DNA of 64,000 bases from NCBI RefSeq assembly GCF_000069185.1, contig NC_010397.1, positions 868,001 through 932,000 on the forward strand. The letters are read 5' to 3'. Positions 16,571 to 27,282 of the stretch are shown one piece after another (positions within the stretch are counted from its first letter, which is position 1; each line of letters starts with the position of its first letter). A program made the position numbers and the translations under genes. The notes beneath the pieces are model-generated. The model saw only the letters and a list, made by a program, of their open reading frames with translations. It did not search any database and was not told the origin of the DNA. Source of the DNA: Mycobacteroides abscessus ATCC 19977 (GTDB lineage: Bacteria; Actinomycetota; Actinomycetes; Mycobacteriales; Mycobacteriaceae).

Positions 16571-17092
16571 CTATTGCTGAGTTTTTCGGTAGGCAGGCGC
16601 TCTGGTCGCGGGTCGGTCGACCTCGCGGCTTTGCAACAACGGAAGCACTCGTGGCGGCACGACGACCGACAGGGCGATGACGCTGGTCGATCGCTGGACA
16701 ACCCCGGATTGGTTCAGTTCGAGCAATGTCTGCTGCAGCCGGTCATGGGACTCTGCGGCCACTCGGCACAGCACGTCTCCATCGCCCGTGGTCGCGTAGG
16801 CCTCAAGCACTCCGGGGATGGCCGCGAGCTCGTCGGACACTCGGCTCAGCGCTCCCTGCGCGATTTCGAGCGTGACGAACGCTTGCACTCCAAATCCCGC
16901 CGCCGCCAGATTGATTCGCGGCTCGTAGCCCTCGATTACCCCGGAGTCTTCGAGTTTCTCCAGCCGCGCCTGGACCGTCGCCCGGGCGACGTGCAGGTTC
17001 CGTGACAACTCCAGCGCACCGGCCCGGGGATGTGCGTACATCGCGGTAATCAGCGCTTGATCGAGGTTGTCGAATTCACCGGAACCGGCCAT
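16571..17092 (-). CDS. Lrp/AsnC family regulator divergent from hpd
   Basis: 173 residues. The N-terminal helix-turn-helix (about 10-55: ITAMYAHPRAGALELSRNLH, then VARATVQARLEKLE) is followed by the RAM ligand-binding domain with the typical FVTLEIAQGALSRVSDELAA and EAYATTGDGDVLCRV segments. Divergence from hpd over 203 bases suggests control of hpd; in Streptomyces an AsnC-type protein, HpdR, represses the 4-hydroxyphenylpyruvate dioxygenase gene, a close precedent. The likely effector is tyrosine, phenylalanine or a keto acid, which is inference. Confidence 0.83.
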   Translation of the reverse strand: MAGSGEFDNLDQALITAMYAHPRAGALELSRNLHVARATVQARLEKLEDSGVIEGYEPRINLAAAGFGVQAFVTLEIAQGALSRVSDELAAIPGVLEAYATTGDGDVLCRVAAESHDRLQQTLLELNQSGVVQRSTSVIALSVVVPPRVLPLLQSREVDRPATRAPAYRKTQQ

Positions 17093-18501
<1,409 letters not shown>

Positions 18502-18512
18502 CGAGGCGTGCC

Positions 18513-18545
18513 CGCAACCCCGACCGATCACCGGTCGGGGTTGCG
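18513..18545. terminator. Hairpin terminator after hpd
   Basis: Perfect 14-base arms (CGCAACCCCGACCG with its complement) and a 5-base loop, beginning 12 bases after the hpd stop and ahead of the convergent lpd stop at 18622. No U-tract follows. Confidence 0.8.
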
Positions 18546-18621
18546 TCTACGCCAATTCAATGACAATGTCCGCCCGCTTTGCGGGTGACTGCTCGCGAAT
18601 GATGTTTCTGACCGATATCAG

Positions 18622-20001
18622 TCAGGAGTGTTTATGCAGCGGTGTACCTGCGAGCGCAAGCAGGGCTTCACCAAGCGCTTCATTCTGCGTCGGATGAGCG
18701 TGCATAAACGGTCGAACCTCGGTGGGAAGCGCTTCCCAGCCGACCATGAGTTGAGCTTCACCGATGAGTTCGCCGACGCGATCGCCGACGCAGTGGATTC
18801 CCACAATCGCGCCGTCCCCATCGGCGGGTCCACGGCGAATCACTTTGATTCCACCGGAAGTTCGCAGTATTTGGCTCTTGCCGTTGCCGGCTAGGTCATA
18901 CACGGTCGTGGTGATCTCGCCGTATTCTTCGCGTGCGGCTGCCTCGGTGAGGCCGACGGAAGCCACCTCGGGATGCGAGTAGGTGACTCGGGGGATGAGG
19001 TGCTCGGCCACGGGTACTGGATCGCCTTTTGCGATGACCTCGGCGACGAGGATCCCGTGGGCGAAGCCTCGGTGCGCGAGTTGTTGGCCCGCAACGAGAT
19101 CGCCGACGGCGTAGACACCCGCATGATTCGTGGCAAGTCGGTCATCGACACGCACGAATCCTCGGTCCACGTCGATTCCGGCATCCGCTAAGGCCTGGGA
19201 TTGTGGCTGACGGCCCACCGCGACCAGAAGTACGTCTGCGGTCAGGGTCTGGCCGCCTTCGAGTGTCACGATGACGCCGTCGCCGGTATCGGCGGCGTCG
19301 GTCACCATGCTGCTGGTTTTGACCGCTATTCCTCGACGGCGCAAGGAGCGTTCGAGGGTTTCCGATGCCCAGTTGTCTTCCCCGGCCAATAGTCGCGGCA
19401 GGGATTCAACGATGGTTACCGACGATCCCAACGAGGTCCATAGGCTCGCGAACTCTACGCCGATCACCCCGCCGCCCAGGACAATTGCCCTCTCGGGGAC
19501 GTAAGACAGTTCCAGAGCATGGTCGCTGGTGACGATGCGGAAGCTCGTAGGGATGGCTGGAATGTTGCGCGGTGCGGAACCGGTTGCGAGCACCACGGCA
19601 TCGCCGGTGTAGACAGTGCCGTCGACGTCCACTGAGCGGGGTCCGAGATAGCGGCCAACACCGTGCACGACAGTGATCTTTCGATTGGCAACCAGCCCTT
19701 CGAGTCCTTTGTGTAGTCGTGAAACCACGGACTGCTTGTAGGCATGTACGGCGGTCATATCGACGCCATCGAAGCGTGTCCGAATACCGAAATCTGCTGC
19801 AGTGCGGGAATTGTCGGCAAGTTCAGCAGTATGCAGCAGTGCTTTGGTAGGAATGCACCCCCTGTGCAGGCAGGTGCCACCGAGTTTGTCTGCTTCGATG
19901 AGTGTGACCGACATGCCGAGTTGGCTGGCGCGCAGCGCGCAGGAGTAACCCGCCGAGCCGCCCCCGAGGATGAGCACGTCCGCGTGCTGTGCCGCGTTCA
20001 C
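18622..20001 (-). CDS. Dihydrolipoyl dehydrogenase, E3 of the branched-chain complex
   Basis: About 459 residues. FAD-binding GGGSAGYSCALRASQLG at the start, the redox disulfide GGTCLHRGCIPTKALLH (CxxxxC), the NAD-binding GGGVIGVEFASLW near 180, AVGDLVAGQQLAHRG and the terminal His-Glu pair in HAHPTQNEALGEA. It reoxidises the lipoyl group of the E2 protein. Its GTG start overlaps the bkdC stop (GTGA), making it the last gene of the bkd operon and a dedicated E3. Confidence 0.9.
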   Translation of the reverse strand: MNAAQHADVLILGGGSAGYSCALRASQLGMSVTLIEADKLGGTCLHRGCIPTKALLHTAELADNSRTAADFGIRTRFDGVDMTAVHAYKQSVVSRLHKGLEGLVANRKITVVHGVGRYLGPRSVDVDGTVYTGDAVVLATGSAPRNIPAIPTSFRIVTSDHALELSYVPERAIVLGGGVIGVEFASLWTSLGSSVTIVESLPRLLAGEDNWASETLERSLRRRGIAVKTSSMVTDAADTGDGVIVTLEGGQTLTADVLLVAVGRQPQSQALADAGIDVDRGFVRVDDRLATNHAGVYAVGDLVAGQQLAHRGFAHGILVAEVIAKGDPVPVAEHLIPRVTYSHPEVASVGLTEAAAREEYGEITTTVYDLAGNGKSQILRTSGGIKVIRRGPADGDGAIVGIHCVGDRVGELIGEAQLMVGWEALPTEVRPFMHAHPTQNEALGEALLALAGTPLHKHS

Positions 20002-21233
20002 AGTCGGCCCAGCGCAGCGACGGGATTCTCTACGTAGTCGGCAAAGAGGCGCAGGAAACCGGCGGCAGAGCCGCCGTCGCACACCCGGTGGTCAAAACTC
20101 AACGTCAGCTCCATGGTCTTTCGCACGGTCAGCTGACCGTCGACCACCCATGGCCGGTCAATGATGCGGCCGACCCCCAGGATGGCGGCTTCGGGGTGAT
20201 TGATGATCGCCGCCGACCCGTCGACCCCGAAGACGCCGTAGTTGTTCAACGTCACTGTGCCCCCGGACATCTTGGCTGGGGGCAGCTTGCTGTCGCGGGC
20301 CAGCGCAATGACTTCGGCGAGGGCATCTGACAAGGCCACTGTGTCGAGCGTGTCCGCCTGCGAGATGACGGGAACCACCAAACCGTATGGCGCCTGAACC
20401 GCCACTCCGAGGTGTATATCGCTGTACTGGAGGATTTCTTGGCGCCCGGTATCGAATGTGGCGTTCAACTCTGGAAACTGTTTGAGTGCGGCGACGGTCA
20501 GTCGGGCCAGGAGTGCCAGCAGGCTGATCGACTGCGTCTGGCTGAGCAGACGTTTGGCGGCGAGCAGTTCCGTCGCGTCGACATCAACCCAGACGGTTGC
20601 CTCGGGTATCTCGCGACGGCTGATACTGAGCTTGTCGGCGATGACCTTTCGAATGCCGGTAACCGGGATGCGAGTGACGTTGCCTGCACCGGCTGGCGGG
20701 TTTGTCGAAACCAGCCGTTCGACGTCGGAGCGGGTGATGACGCCTCCGGCGCCGGTACCCGACGCCTGTGCCAGGTTGATTCCCTTGTCGGCAGCAAGCT
20801 TTCGCACTAACGGCGAAATGACCTTCGTAACGGTGCCGACAGCCGGCTCGTGCGTACGCTTCCGTCTGCGCGTGGGGCCTTCATCGGTGCTGGTGCCGTA
20901 CCCGATGAGTACATTGCCCGATCCGGCGCGTTCTTCCTCGCGGTGTTGTGCAAACGCGTCAGCGCTGGGCGAGTCGCCCGGATCAGTCGAGTCGTTGCCG
21001 CGCACCGTGATCAACGGCGATCCGACTGGCATCGCGGCCCCGGGATCGCCGTGGAGCTCGACAATGGTTCCGGCGAAGGGAACCGGTACCTCGACGGAAG
21101 CTTTGGCAGTTTCGACTTCGACGACCGGCTGATCGATGACGACGGTGTCGCCGACCGACACTAGCCATTTGATGATGATCGCTTCCGTGAGACCTTCGCC
21201 GAGGTCGGGCAGGTTGAATGTCTGAGCGGTCAT
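19998..21233 (-). CDS. bkdC: Lipoamide acyltransferase E2 of branched-chain 2-oxoacid dehydrogenase
   Basis: About 411 residues in the standard E2 order: lipoyl domain (1-75, lipoylated Lys in VETAKASVEV), linker, peripheral-subunit-binding domain (about 135-170: ISPLVRKLAADKGINLAQAS, then GTGAGGVITRSDVE) and the catalytic acyltransferase domain ending with the DHRxxDG motif (LSFDHRVCDGGSAAG). It transfers isobutyryl-type acyl groups to CoA. ATG overlaps the bkdB stop (ATGA). Confidence 0.9.
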   Translation of the reverse strand: MTAQTFNLPDLGEGLTEAIIIKWLVSVGDTVVIDQPVVEVETAKASVEVPVPFAGTIVELHGDPGAAMPVGSPLITVRGNDSTDPGDSPSADAFAQHREEERAGSGNVLIGYGTSTDEGPTRRRKRTHEPAVGTVTKVISPLVRKLAADKGINLAQASGTGAGGVITRSDVERLVSTNPPAGAGNVTRIPVTGIRKVIADKLSISRREIPEATVWVDVDATELLAAKRLLSQTQSISLLALLARLTVAALKQFPELNATFDTGRQEILQYSDIHLGVAVQAPYGLVVPVISQADTLDTVALSDALAEVIALARDSKLPPAKMSGGTVTLNNYGVFGVDGSAAIINHPEAAILGVGRIIDRPWVVDGQLTVRKTMELTLSFDHRVCDGGSAAGFLRLFADYVENPVAALGRL

Positions 21234-22234
21234 GCGCTGACCACCCAACGGCTATCGGGGTGGTCGTCCCATTGCAGGCGATCGACCGCGTCGAGGATGC
21301 GGTCGGTACTGGGCAGATACCATCGCTCGAGCCTAGGCGCGGGGTAGGGGATGTCGTATCCGGAGACGCGCAGAACAGGTGCTGCCAGGTGATGGAAACA
21401 GCGCTCCTGGATCCGAGCAGCGATCTCGGCGCCGACGCCACCGAAACCCTGCGCCTCCTGGACGATTACGCAACGGCCGGTCTTGCGGACGGAAGCCGTC
21501 ACGCTCTGGTCGTCAAAGGGTGCGATGGACCGAAGGTCGACGACTTCGATATCTCGGCCTTCGTCGGCGGCTGCGGCGGCTGCCTGCAGCGCAGGTTCCA
21601 CCGACGGGCCGTAGGCGATCAGCGTGACATCGGTCCCGGCACGCAGCACCTGCGCCTCGCCGATTTTGGCACCTCGACCCAGTTCGACGTCGGCGCGGGA
21701 GAAGTACAGCCTTTTGGGCTCAAGGAAAACGACGGGATCGGGATCGTCGATAGCTTCCCTGAGGAGCCCGTAGGCGTCCGCGACGGTTGCCGGTGTGACC
21801 ACCTTCAGTCCCGGCGTGTGCGCATAGTAGGCCTCGCTGGAGTCGCAGTGGTGTTCGACGCCTCCGATACCGCCGGCGTAGGGCACCCGGATCACCATGG
21901 GCACAGAGAGCACACCGCGGGTGCGATTGCGCAGTTTGGCCACGTGGGACACGACTTGTTCAAACGCGGGATAGGCGAAGGCGTCGAATTGCATCTCGAC
22001 CACCGGGCGAAAGCCCCCCATCGCCATACCCACCGCGAACCCGATGATTCCCGATTCTGCCAGCGGAGTATCGAAACACCTGTTGGCGCCGAAGGTTTCG
22101 GTAAGACCATCGGTGACCCGGAAGACACCCCCCAACGTGCCGACGTCCTCGCCGAACACCACCACCGAATCGTCGTCGTGCAGCGCATCGCGCAATGCAG
22201 CGTTGAGAGCTTGCGCCATAGTGGTCACGGTCAT
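21230..22234 (-). CDS. bkdB: 2-oxoisovalerate dehydrogenase E1 beta subunit
   Basis: 334 residues. The transketolase-type pyrimidine-binding domain carries VVVFGEDVGTLGGVFRVTDG and TPLAESGIIGFAVGMAMGG. The GGVEHHCDSSEAYYAHTPGL segment is typical of branched-chain E1 beta. With BkdA it decarboxylates valine-, leucine- and isoleucine-derived 2-oxoacids. It overlaps bkdA upstream and bkdC downstream by 4 bases each. Confidence 0.92.
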   Translation of the reverse strand: MTVTTMAQALNAALRDALHDDDSVVVFGEDVGTLGGVFRVTDGLTETFGANRCFDTPLAESGIIGFAVGMAMGGFRPVVEMQFDAFAYPAFEQVVSHVAKLRNRTRGVLSVPMVIRVPYAGGIGGVEHHCDSSEAYYAHTPGLKVVTPATVADAYGLLREAIDDPDPVVFLEPKRLYFSRADVELGRGAKIGEAQVLRAGTDVTLIAYGPSVEPALQAAAAAADEGRDIEVVDLRSIAPFDDQSVTASVRKTGRCVIVQEAQGFGGVGAEIAARIQERCFHHLAAPVLRVSGYDIPYPAPRLERWYLPSTDRILDAVDRLQWDDHPDSRWVVSA

Positions 22235-23355
22235 GGGCGGTCCTCTGAGAGTTGGGCGGTGAAGTCGGCGCGGGCCTGTGCGTGCTGCTCACGAAGTTGG
22301 GAGGTCGGCTGCGCGTAGACGTATCGGAACAGGTCGTCGACGTCGACGGGTCGATCGCGATTCATGCCCGCCCTGGTAGTGGCTGCGAGGTCTTCGGCAT
22401 CGGACGCCACGGCTGCGACGTAGGTATCGTCCAGCAGTCCTTCGGCACGCAGATGGATTTCCAGTCGTTGGATGGGATCGCGCGCCAGCCACTCGTCCAG
22501 TTCGTCATCGGTGCGGTAGCGGAGTGGATCGTCTGCATTGGTATGTCCCGACATCCGATAGGTGTGGGCTTCAACGATGACAGGACCGTTGCCGGCCAGT
22601 ACGTACTCTCTGGCTGCATCGAGCACCGCGAGCATCGCGACCGGATCGTTTCCGTCGACCTGCTCGCTGCCCATTCCATACCCAATTCCTTTGTGGGCCA
22701 ATGATGGAGCCACGGACTGACGGGCCAGCGGAACGCTGATGGCAAAACCATTGTTCTGGACCAGGAAGATTACCGGCGCCCGAAAGACCGCGGCGAAGTT
22801 GAGGGCTTCGTGGAAGTCGCCTTCGCTGGTTGCGCCGTCGCCACACAGCGCCAGCACCGCAGTGTCGCTGCCTTTGCGAGCCAGCGCATGGGCGAGCCCG
22901 GCCGCGTGTAGAAGTTGTGTGGCAAGTGGGGTGGCTTGGGGAGCGGTGCGGTGCTGAGCGGGATCGAAGCAGCAGTGCCAGTCGCCCGCGAGGAATCGGA
23001 GGATATCGACGGTGTCGATGCCTCGAGCCGCCAGCGCCATCGAATCGCGGTAGGTGGGGAACAGCCAGTCGTCGGAGTGCAGGCACATTGCCGCCGCGAT
23101 CTGGCAGGCTTCCTGCCCGCGCGACGACGGATATACCGCCAGTCGCCCCTGCTTGGTCAAAGCTGTTGCCTGCTCGTCAAAGCGACGTCCCAGCACCATG
23201 TTTCGGTACATTGCCAACAGTCGATCGGCATCAGGCCGGGGGTACCGGGCGCCGCCGTCGACGGGCCGACCCTCGGGGTCAAGAAACTGCACCGCGGAGT
23301 CGGCGGGAAGGAACGCTTGATACGCCGGTCGGTCAGCCGGTTCGGCCACCGTCAC
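22231..23355 (-). CDS. bkdA: 2-oxoisovalerate dehydrogenase E1 alpha subunit
   Basis: About 374 residues. The thiamine-diphosphate motif CGDGATSEGDFHEALNFAAV followed by LVQNNGFAIS (GDG...NN) is complete, and the phosphorylation-loop region HTYRMSGHTNADDP is present. I place the start at the GTG of VTVAEPADRP because GGAGGT ends 4 bases before it; an ATG four codons upstream overlaps that ribosome-binding site. First gene of the bkdA-bkdB-bkdC-lpd operon, divergent from an Lrp-type regulator. Confidence 0.91.
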   Translation of the reverse strand: MTVAEPADRPAYQAFLPADSAVQFLDPEGRPVDGGARYPRPDADRLLAMYRNMVLGRRFDEQATALTKQGRLAVYPSSRGQEACQIAAAMCLHSDDWLFPTYRDSMALAARGIDTVDILRFLAGDWHCCFDPAQHRTAPQATPLATQLLHAAGLAHALARKGSDTAVLALCGDGATSEGDFHEALNFAAVFRAPVIFLVQNNGFAISVPLARQSVAPSLAHKGIGYGMGSEQVDGNDPVAMLAVLDAAREYVLAGNGPVIVEAHTYRMSGHTNADDPLRYRTDDELDEWLARDPIQRLEIHLRAEGLLDDTYVAAVASDAEDLAATTRAGMNRDRPVDVDDLFRYVYAQPTSQLREQHAQARADFTAQLSEDRP

Positions 23356-23512
23356 ATTTACCTCCATTATTCACAATCTGTCTTACGATCGTGCGCAGTG
23401 GCGACGTAGTTGACAACCTATTTCGAGATACTGAGGATCAATTGACGAACTAGGCTGCGATACGCGTCAAAAAGTTCATATCGAACGTCGATCGAAAGCT
23501 ACCGGTGAACAG

Positions 23513-23986
23513 ATGGACAACACAGAAACACTCGTTCAGCTAGACGAGATCGACCGGCGGTTGATCAAGGAGCTGGTCAAGGACGGCCGCGTGTCGATGC
23601 TGGCTTTGGCGCAACGCCTGCATGTTTCGCGTACGCACGTTTATGCTCGCGTCGAGCGACTTGAAAAGGCCGGGGTGATCGAGGGCTTTGCGGCGCGAAT
23701 CAACTTGGAACGGGCCGGGTTTGCGACTTCGGCATTAATCGCCCTGACGATCAGACAGGATTCTTGGCGCAGCCTGTCCGAACAACTGAAGACGCTTCGG
23801 TACGTCGAGCGGTTCACCTTCGTGGGCGGGGACATTGATGTGCTGGTCGTGGTGCGCGCTCCCGACAACCAGACCCTCCGCGACGTCGTCCTGGAACGGA
23901 TGCACAGCTTCACCGGTATCCGGTCGAGCCGCACCTGGCTGGTGTTCGAAGAATGGAACGCGCTGAGCTCCGAATGGTTGTGCTAG
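23513..23986 (+). CDS. Lrp/AsnC family regulator, BkdR-like
   Basis: 157 residues. The helix-turn-helix LAQRLHVSRTHVYARVERLE lies at about 32-51, followed by a RAM-type sensor domain with FVGGDIDVLVVVRAPDN. It is divergent from bkdA over 157 bases. Lrp-type BkdR proteins control branched-chain dehydrogenase operons in Pseudomonas and Streptomyces, so control of bkd with a branched-chain amino acid as effector is likely. The intergenic region includes the near-palindromic GTTGACAAC. Confidence 0.83.
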   Translation: MDNTETLVQLDEIDRRLIKELVKDGRVSMLALAQRLHVSRTHVYARVERLEKAGVIEGFAARINLERAGFATSALIALTIRQDSWRSLSEQLKTLRYVERFTFVGGDIDVLVVVRAPDNQTLRDVVLERMHSFTGIRSSRTWLVFEEWNALSSEWLC

Positions 23987-24016
23987 CGCTGACGTCGTCG
24001 TATGCCTGCGAAACGC

Positions 24017-24057
24017 CGAAGCGGCGTGCCCCCAAAACCATTGGGCACGCCGCTTCG
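24017..24057. terminator. Bidirectional hairpin terminator
   Basis: Perfect 15-base arms (CGAAGCGGCGTGCCC and its complement) around an 11-base A/C-rich loop, between the convergent stops of the Lrp gene (23986) and the EthD-like gene (24071). Confidence 0.82.
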
Positions 24058-24070
24058 AACATTCAAGCTG

Positions 24071-24382
24071 TCAACCGCGGTTGATCTCCTCGGTGCTGTA
24101 GAGGGTGACGCCACCGGTGGCGAAGTTCGCGACGTCGGCACCGGCTGAAGCCATCTCGGGAGACTTCAGCGCGGCCTTCAGGGCTTCGGCGGAATCGAAG
24201 CTCAGGGTGGCAACCATGTAGTAGGGCGCGTCTTGCCCGGGCTTCAAGGATCGAGGCTTGCCCGTTGTGAAGCCGGTGAGGCCCGGGATCTTCAACGTCA
24301 ACGGGACGTGGGTTTGCCCGTAATAGTCATCGAATGCTTCCGGGTCAGTGGGTTGCCCGTAGCACACGGAGATACGAAACAT
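24071..24382 (-). CDS. EthD domain protein downstream of paaZ
   Basis: 103 residues with the EthD/dimeric alpha-beta barrel pattern: a first strand MFRISVCYGQPTDPEAFDDY, then HVPLTLKIPGLTGFTTGK and a YMVATLSFDSAEALKAALKS second repeat half. EthD proteins accompany oxidative catabolic clusters; some act as small lyases or stabilising partners. Start chosen at the ATG after GAAGGAAGG. It follows paaZ by 25 bases on the same strand, so it is probably co-transcribed with it; its role in phenylacetate use is unknown. Confidence 0.78.
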   Translation of the reverse strand: MFRISVCYGQPTDPEAFDDYYGQTHVPLTLKIPGLTGFTTGKPRSLKPGQDAPYYMVATLSFDSAEALKAALKSPEMASAGADVANFATGGVTLYSTEEINRG

Positions 24383-24407
24383 ATTGCCTTCCTTCGAATA
24401 TGACAAT

Positions 24408-26444
24408 TCAGCTCTCTTTCTTGGCGACCAGTGTCAGCACGTCGTAGGTGGCGACCGGGTCGTCGTTCTGGTTGGTGACCACGGCGTCCCAACGGACTTC
24501 GCCGTAGTCGGCAGACAGTCGGGGCGTCAGTTGCTTGGCGGTCAAGGTGACCGTCAGCGCGTCACCGGGTTTGACCGGCGTCAAGAATCGCAGGCCGTCC
24601 ACACCGAAGTTGGCGAGCACGGGACCCGGATTGGGCTCGACGAATAGACCCGCGGCCAGCGACACGACGAGATACCCGTGCGCGACGATCCCGCCGAACA
24701 ACGGGTTGCGTGCCGCGGCATCAGGATCGGTATGCGCATAGAAGGTGTCCCCGGTGAACTCGGCGAAATGGTCGATGTCTTCGAGGCTGACCACTCGGGG
24801 GCCGCCAACGATGGTGTCACCGATCTGCAATTCTTCGAGGTGCTTGCGGAACGGATGCACCTCTGTGGCGGTCCGGGCCGAGCCTGTGGTCCAGCGTCCG
24901 GTGATGGCCGTCAGCATGTCGGGGCTCGCCTGGATTGCGGTGCGCTGCATGAAATGCAGGACGCCGCGGATACCGCCGAGCTCTTCACCGCCGCCGGCGC
25001 GGCCGGGCCCGCCGTGCACCAGCGTCGGCAACGGGGAGCCGTGGCCGGTCGACTCCTTGGCGTCGTCACGATCGAGGACGAGGATACGTCCGTGGTGAGC
25101 TGCGATACCGATCGTCACCTTGCGGGCCACCTCGGGATCGTGGGTGACCAATGATCCGACGAGGCTGCCTTGCCCTCGTGCCGCCAGCTCGACGGCATCG
25201 TCGAGGTCGCGGTATCCGATGACGGTGCTGACCGGCCCGAACGCTTCCACCTCGTGCACCGCCGCGGCGGTGGGATCCTCGGCGCGCAGCAGCAGCGGCG
25301 GCAGAAATGCGCCCTGCGCAGCGTCGGCGCCTTCGACGGTGAACGACGCGGGGTCGCCGAAAACCAGTGTGGCTGAGTCTTGAAGCAGCTTCAGTGACCG
25401 CAGGACCTCGTCGCGCTGGTCAATGCTGGCCAACGCGCCCATCCGCACGCTGTCGAGTTCCGGGTTGCCGACGACGACCTTGGACAAGCGTTCTGAAGTG
25501 GCGGTGACCGCGGCATCGACCAATGCTTCGGGCACCAGGGCGCGGCGGATAGCTGTGCACTTCTGACCGGCCTTGGTAGTCATCTCGGCGACGAGTTGTT
25601 TGATGTACAAGTCGAATTCGGGCGTGCCGGGTGTCGCGTCGGGGCCCAGGATCGAGCAGTTCAACGAGTCGGCTTCGGCGTTGAGCCGCACACCGCCAGC
25701 CACCACGTTGCGGTGGCTCCGCAGCTTGGCCGCGGTAGCGGCGGAACCGGTGAACAGCACGGTGTCTTGGCCGTCAAGATGATCGAGCAGTTCGTGCGAG
25801 CGGACGCACAACAGCTGTACCGATCCCTCGGGCAGGAGTCCGGAATCGATGATCGCCCGGAACACGAGTTCGGTGAGGTAAGCGGTCTGGTGCGCCGGTT
25901 TGACGATCGACGGCACGCCGGCGAGGAACGCCGGAGCCAGCTTTTCCAGCATGCCCCACACCGGAAAGTTGAAGGCGTTGATCTGGACCGCGACACCCGG
26001 CCGCGAGGTGTAGATGTGCTGGCCAACGAATGTCCCTGCACGGCCGAGTGATTCGGAGGCACCGTCGAGATAGATGGTGTCGTTGGGAAGCTCGCGAACG
26101 CCTTTGCTGGCATAGCTGAACAGCGTGCCGAAGCCGCCGTCGATGTCGACGGCGGAGTCACGCGCGGTGGCGCCGGTGGCCGCGGACAGCGGATAGAAAT
26201 CGTTCTTGGCTGCCATCAACTGCTTGGCCAAGGCCTTCAGCGCGGCCGCGCGCTGGTGGAAGGTCAACGCGCGCAGGGCGGGGCCGCCGACTTCGCGGCC
26301 ATAGGCGACGACGGCGGCAAGGTCCACCGAGCCCACGGCGTATCGGGCCACTTCGTCGCCGGTAGCGGCATTGACCAGCGGATCAGCATCCCCTTCGGGG
26401 GTCGTCCACTTTCCGGTTATGTAGCTCTGCAGCACAGCTGTCAT
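24408..26444 (-). CDS. paaZ: Bifunctional oxepin-CoA hydrolase / semialdehyde dehydrogenase
   Basis: 678 residues, matching Escherichia coli PaaZ (681). The N-terminal aldehyde dehydrogenase domain has the general base Glu in RLNAEADSLN (about 257) and the nucleophile Cys in AGQKCTAIRR (about 296). The C-terminal MaoC-like hotdog domain (about 535-678) has FTGDTFYAHTDPDAA and LFGGIVAHGYLV. It hydrolyses the oxepin-CoA ring and oxidises the resulting aldehyde to 3-oxo-5,6-dehydrosuberyl-CoA. An operator-like motif lies 18 bases upstream. Read away from the other paa genes. Confidence 0.93.
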   Translation of the reverse strand: MTAVLQSYITGKWTTPEGDADPLVNAATGDEVARYAVGSVDLAAVVAYGREVGGPALRALTFHQRAAALKALAKQLMAAKNDFYPLSAATGATARDSAVDIDGGFGTLFSYASKGVRELPNDTIYLDGASESLGRAGTFVGQHIYTSRPGVAVQINAFNFPVWGMLEKLAPAFLAGVPSIVKPAHQTAYLTELVFRAIIDSGLLPEGSVQLLCVRSHELLDHLDGQDTVLFTGSAATAAKLRSHRNVVAGGVRLNAEADSLNCSILGPDATPGTPEFDLYIKQLVAEMTTKAGQKCTAIRRALVPEALVDAAVTATSERLSKVVVGNPELDSVRMGALASIDQRDEVLRSLKLLQDSATLVFGDPASFTVEGADAAQGAFLPPLLLRAEDPTAAAVHEVEAFGPVSTVIGYRDLDDAVELAARGQGSLVGSLVTHDPEVARKVTIGIAAHHGRILVLDRDDAKESTGHGSPLPTLVHGGPGRAGGGEELGGIRGVLHFMQRTAIQASPDMLTAITGRWTTGSARTATEVHPFRKHLEELQIGDTIVGGPRVVSLEDIDHFAEFTGDTFYAHTDPDAAARNPLFGGIVAHGYLVVSLAAGLFVEPNPGPVLANFGVDGLRFLTPVKPGDALTVTLTAKQLTPRLSADYGEVRWDAVVTNQNDDPVATYDVLTLVAKKES

Positions 26445-26461
26445 TGTCACACTCCTTACCA

Positions 26462-26479
26462 ACCGTCCATTCGTTCGGT
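26462..26479. promoter_or_regulatory. PaaR-type operator candidate upstream of paaZ
   Basis: ACCGTCCATTCGTTCGGT, 18 bases ahead of the paaZ start. It fits the pattern ACCGnnCnnnCGnTCGGT shared with 27239-27256 and 30980-30997. The symmetry is that of a TetR-family operator, and a TetR gene lies next door. Confidence 0.65.
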
Positions 26480-26547
26480 AATGACCTTGGCAGCAGGAGC
26501 GGGTGCGCGTCAAGATCTGGCAGGGGGTGTTGTGGCCGACCGAACGG

Positions 26548-27168
26548 TCAGTGCTGACCCGAGCGGGTCCGCAGCCCGTCGAAAATCATCGTGGCGACCG
26601 CGTCGGCAACCTCGTCGGCGGACAGGGTGCGGCTGGGTCGATACCACTCGATCAGCGAGTTGACGGTGCCGAAAATGAGTCGGCTCGTCAATGCGGGATC
26701 CACTCCGGCGCGGATGCTGCCCTCATTGCAGGCTTCCTCGACCAGGTTGCCGACGATGTCATCGAACTCTCGGCGGCGGGCCAGTGCGCGCCGTTCGGCA
26801 GCAGTGTTCCCCCGGATGCGTAGCAGCAGCGTCACGTAGGGCAACTCTTGGACCAGCACCTGAATACTGCGCTTCACCAGGTTTTCCAGGCGATCGATTG
26901 CCGGGCCGGTGGTGGTGTCGGGGGCCTCGGTCGCGGCGAACAGTGCGTCGAGCGCCCGATCGACCGCGAGTCGCAACAGTTCCTCTTTGCCGCTCACATG
27001 GTGGTAGATCGACGACTTGCTGATCCCTAGCCGTGTGGAGAGATGCTCCATTGAGGTGCCGTCGTAGCCGCGCTGATTGAACACGCTTACCGCCACCGCC
27101 AGGAGTGAGTCCAGGTCGTAGCCCGGTCGACCCACCTGTCGGCTCGGGCGTGTGCGGGGCGTGGTCAT
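26548..27168 (-). CDS. paaR: TetR family repressor of the phenylacetate genes (PaaR-like)
   Basis: 206 residues. The TetR helix-turn-helix is at about 30-52 (GTSMEHLSTRLGISKSSIYH, then HVSGKEELL). The C-terminal ligand domain contains PYVTLLLRIRGNTAAERRAL. It lies between paaZ and the thiolase operon, and three copies of an 18-bp motif surround it. PaaR-type TetR repressors released by phenylacetyl-CoA are known in other bacteria; that this one behaves the same way is inference. I use the ATG of MTTPRTRPSR; an ATG four codons upstream is also possible. Confidence 0.82.
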   Translation of the reverse strand: MTTPRTRPSRQVGRPGYDLDSLLAVAVSVFNQRGYDGTSMEHLSTRLGISKSSIYHHVSGKEELLRLAVDRALDALFAATEAPDTTTGPAIDRLENLVKRSIQVLVQELPYVTLLLRIRGNTAAERRALARRREFDDIVGNLVEEACNEGSIRAGVDPALTSRLIFGTVNSLIEWYRPSRTLSADEVADAVATMIFDGLRTRSGQH

Positions 27169-27238
27169 GACGACAATCATCGCACCGCGTGTGCGCTGGT
27201 GGCGTTTCCACTCCCAACGGTCCCGGCCTCTCTAGACA

Positions 27239-27256
27239 ACCGACCGAACGATCGGT
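27239..27256. promoter_or_regulatory. PaaR-type operator candidate between paaR and the thiolase gene
   Basis: ACCGACCGAACGATCGGT, 26 bases before the thiolase start and about 70 before paaR. It is the most symmetrical of the three copies and could control both directions. Confidence 0.68.
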
Positions 27257-27282
27257 TATTAATGTTTTGTTGAGAGGAGTGA

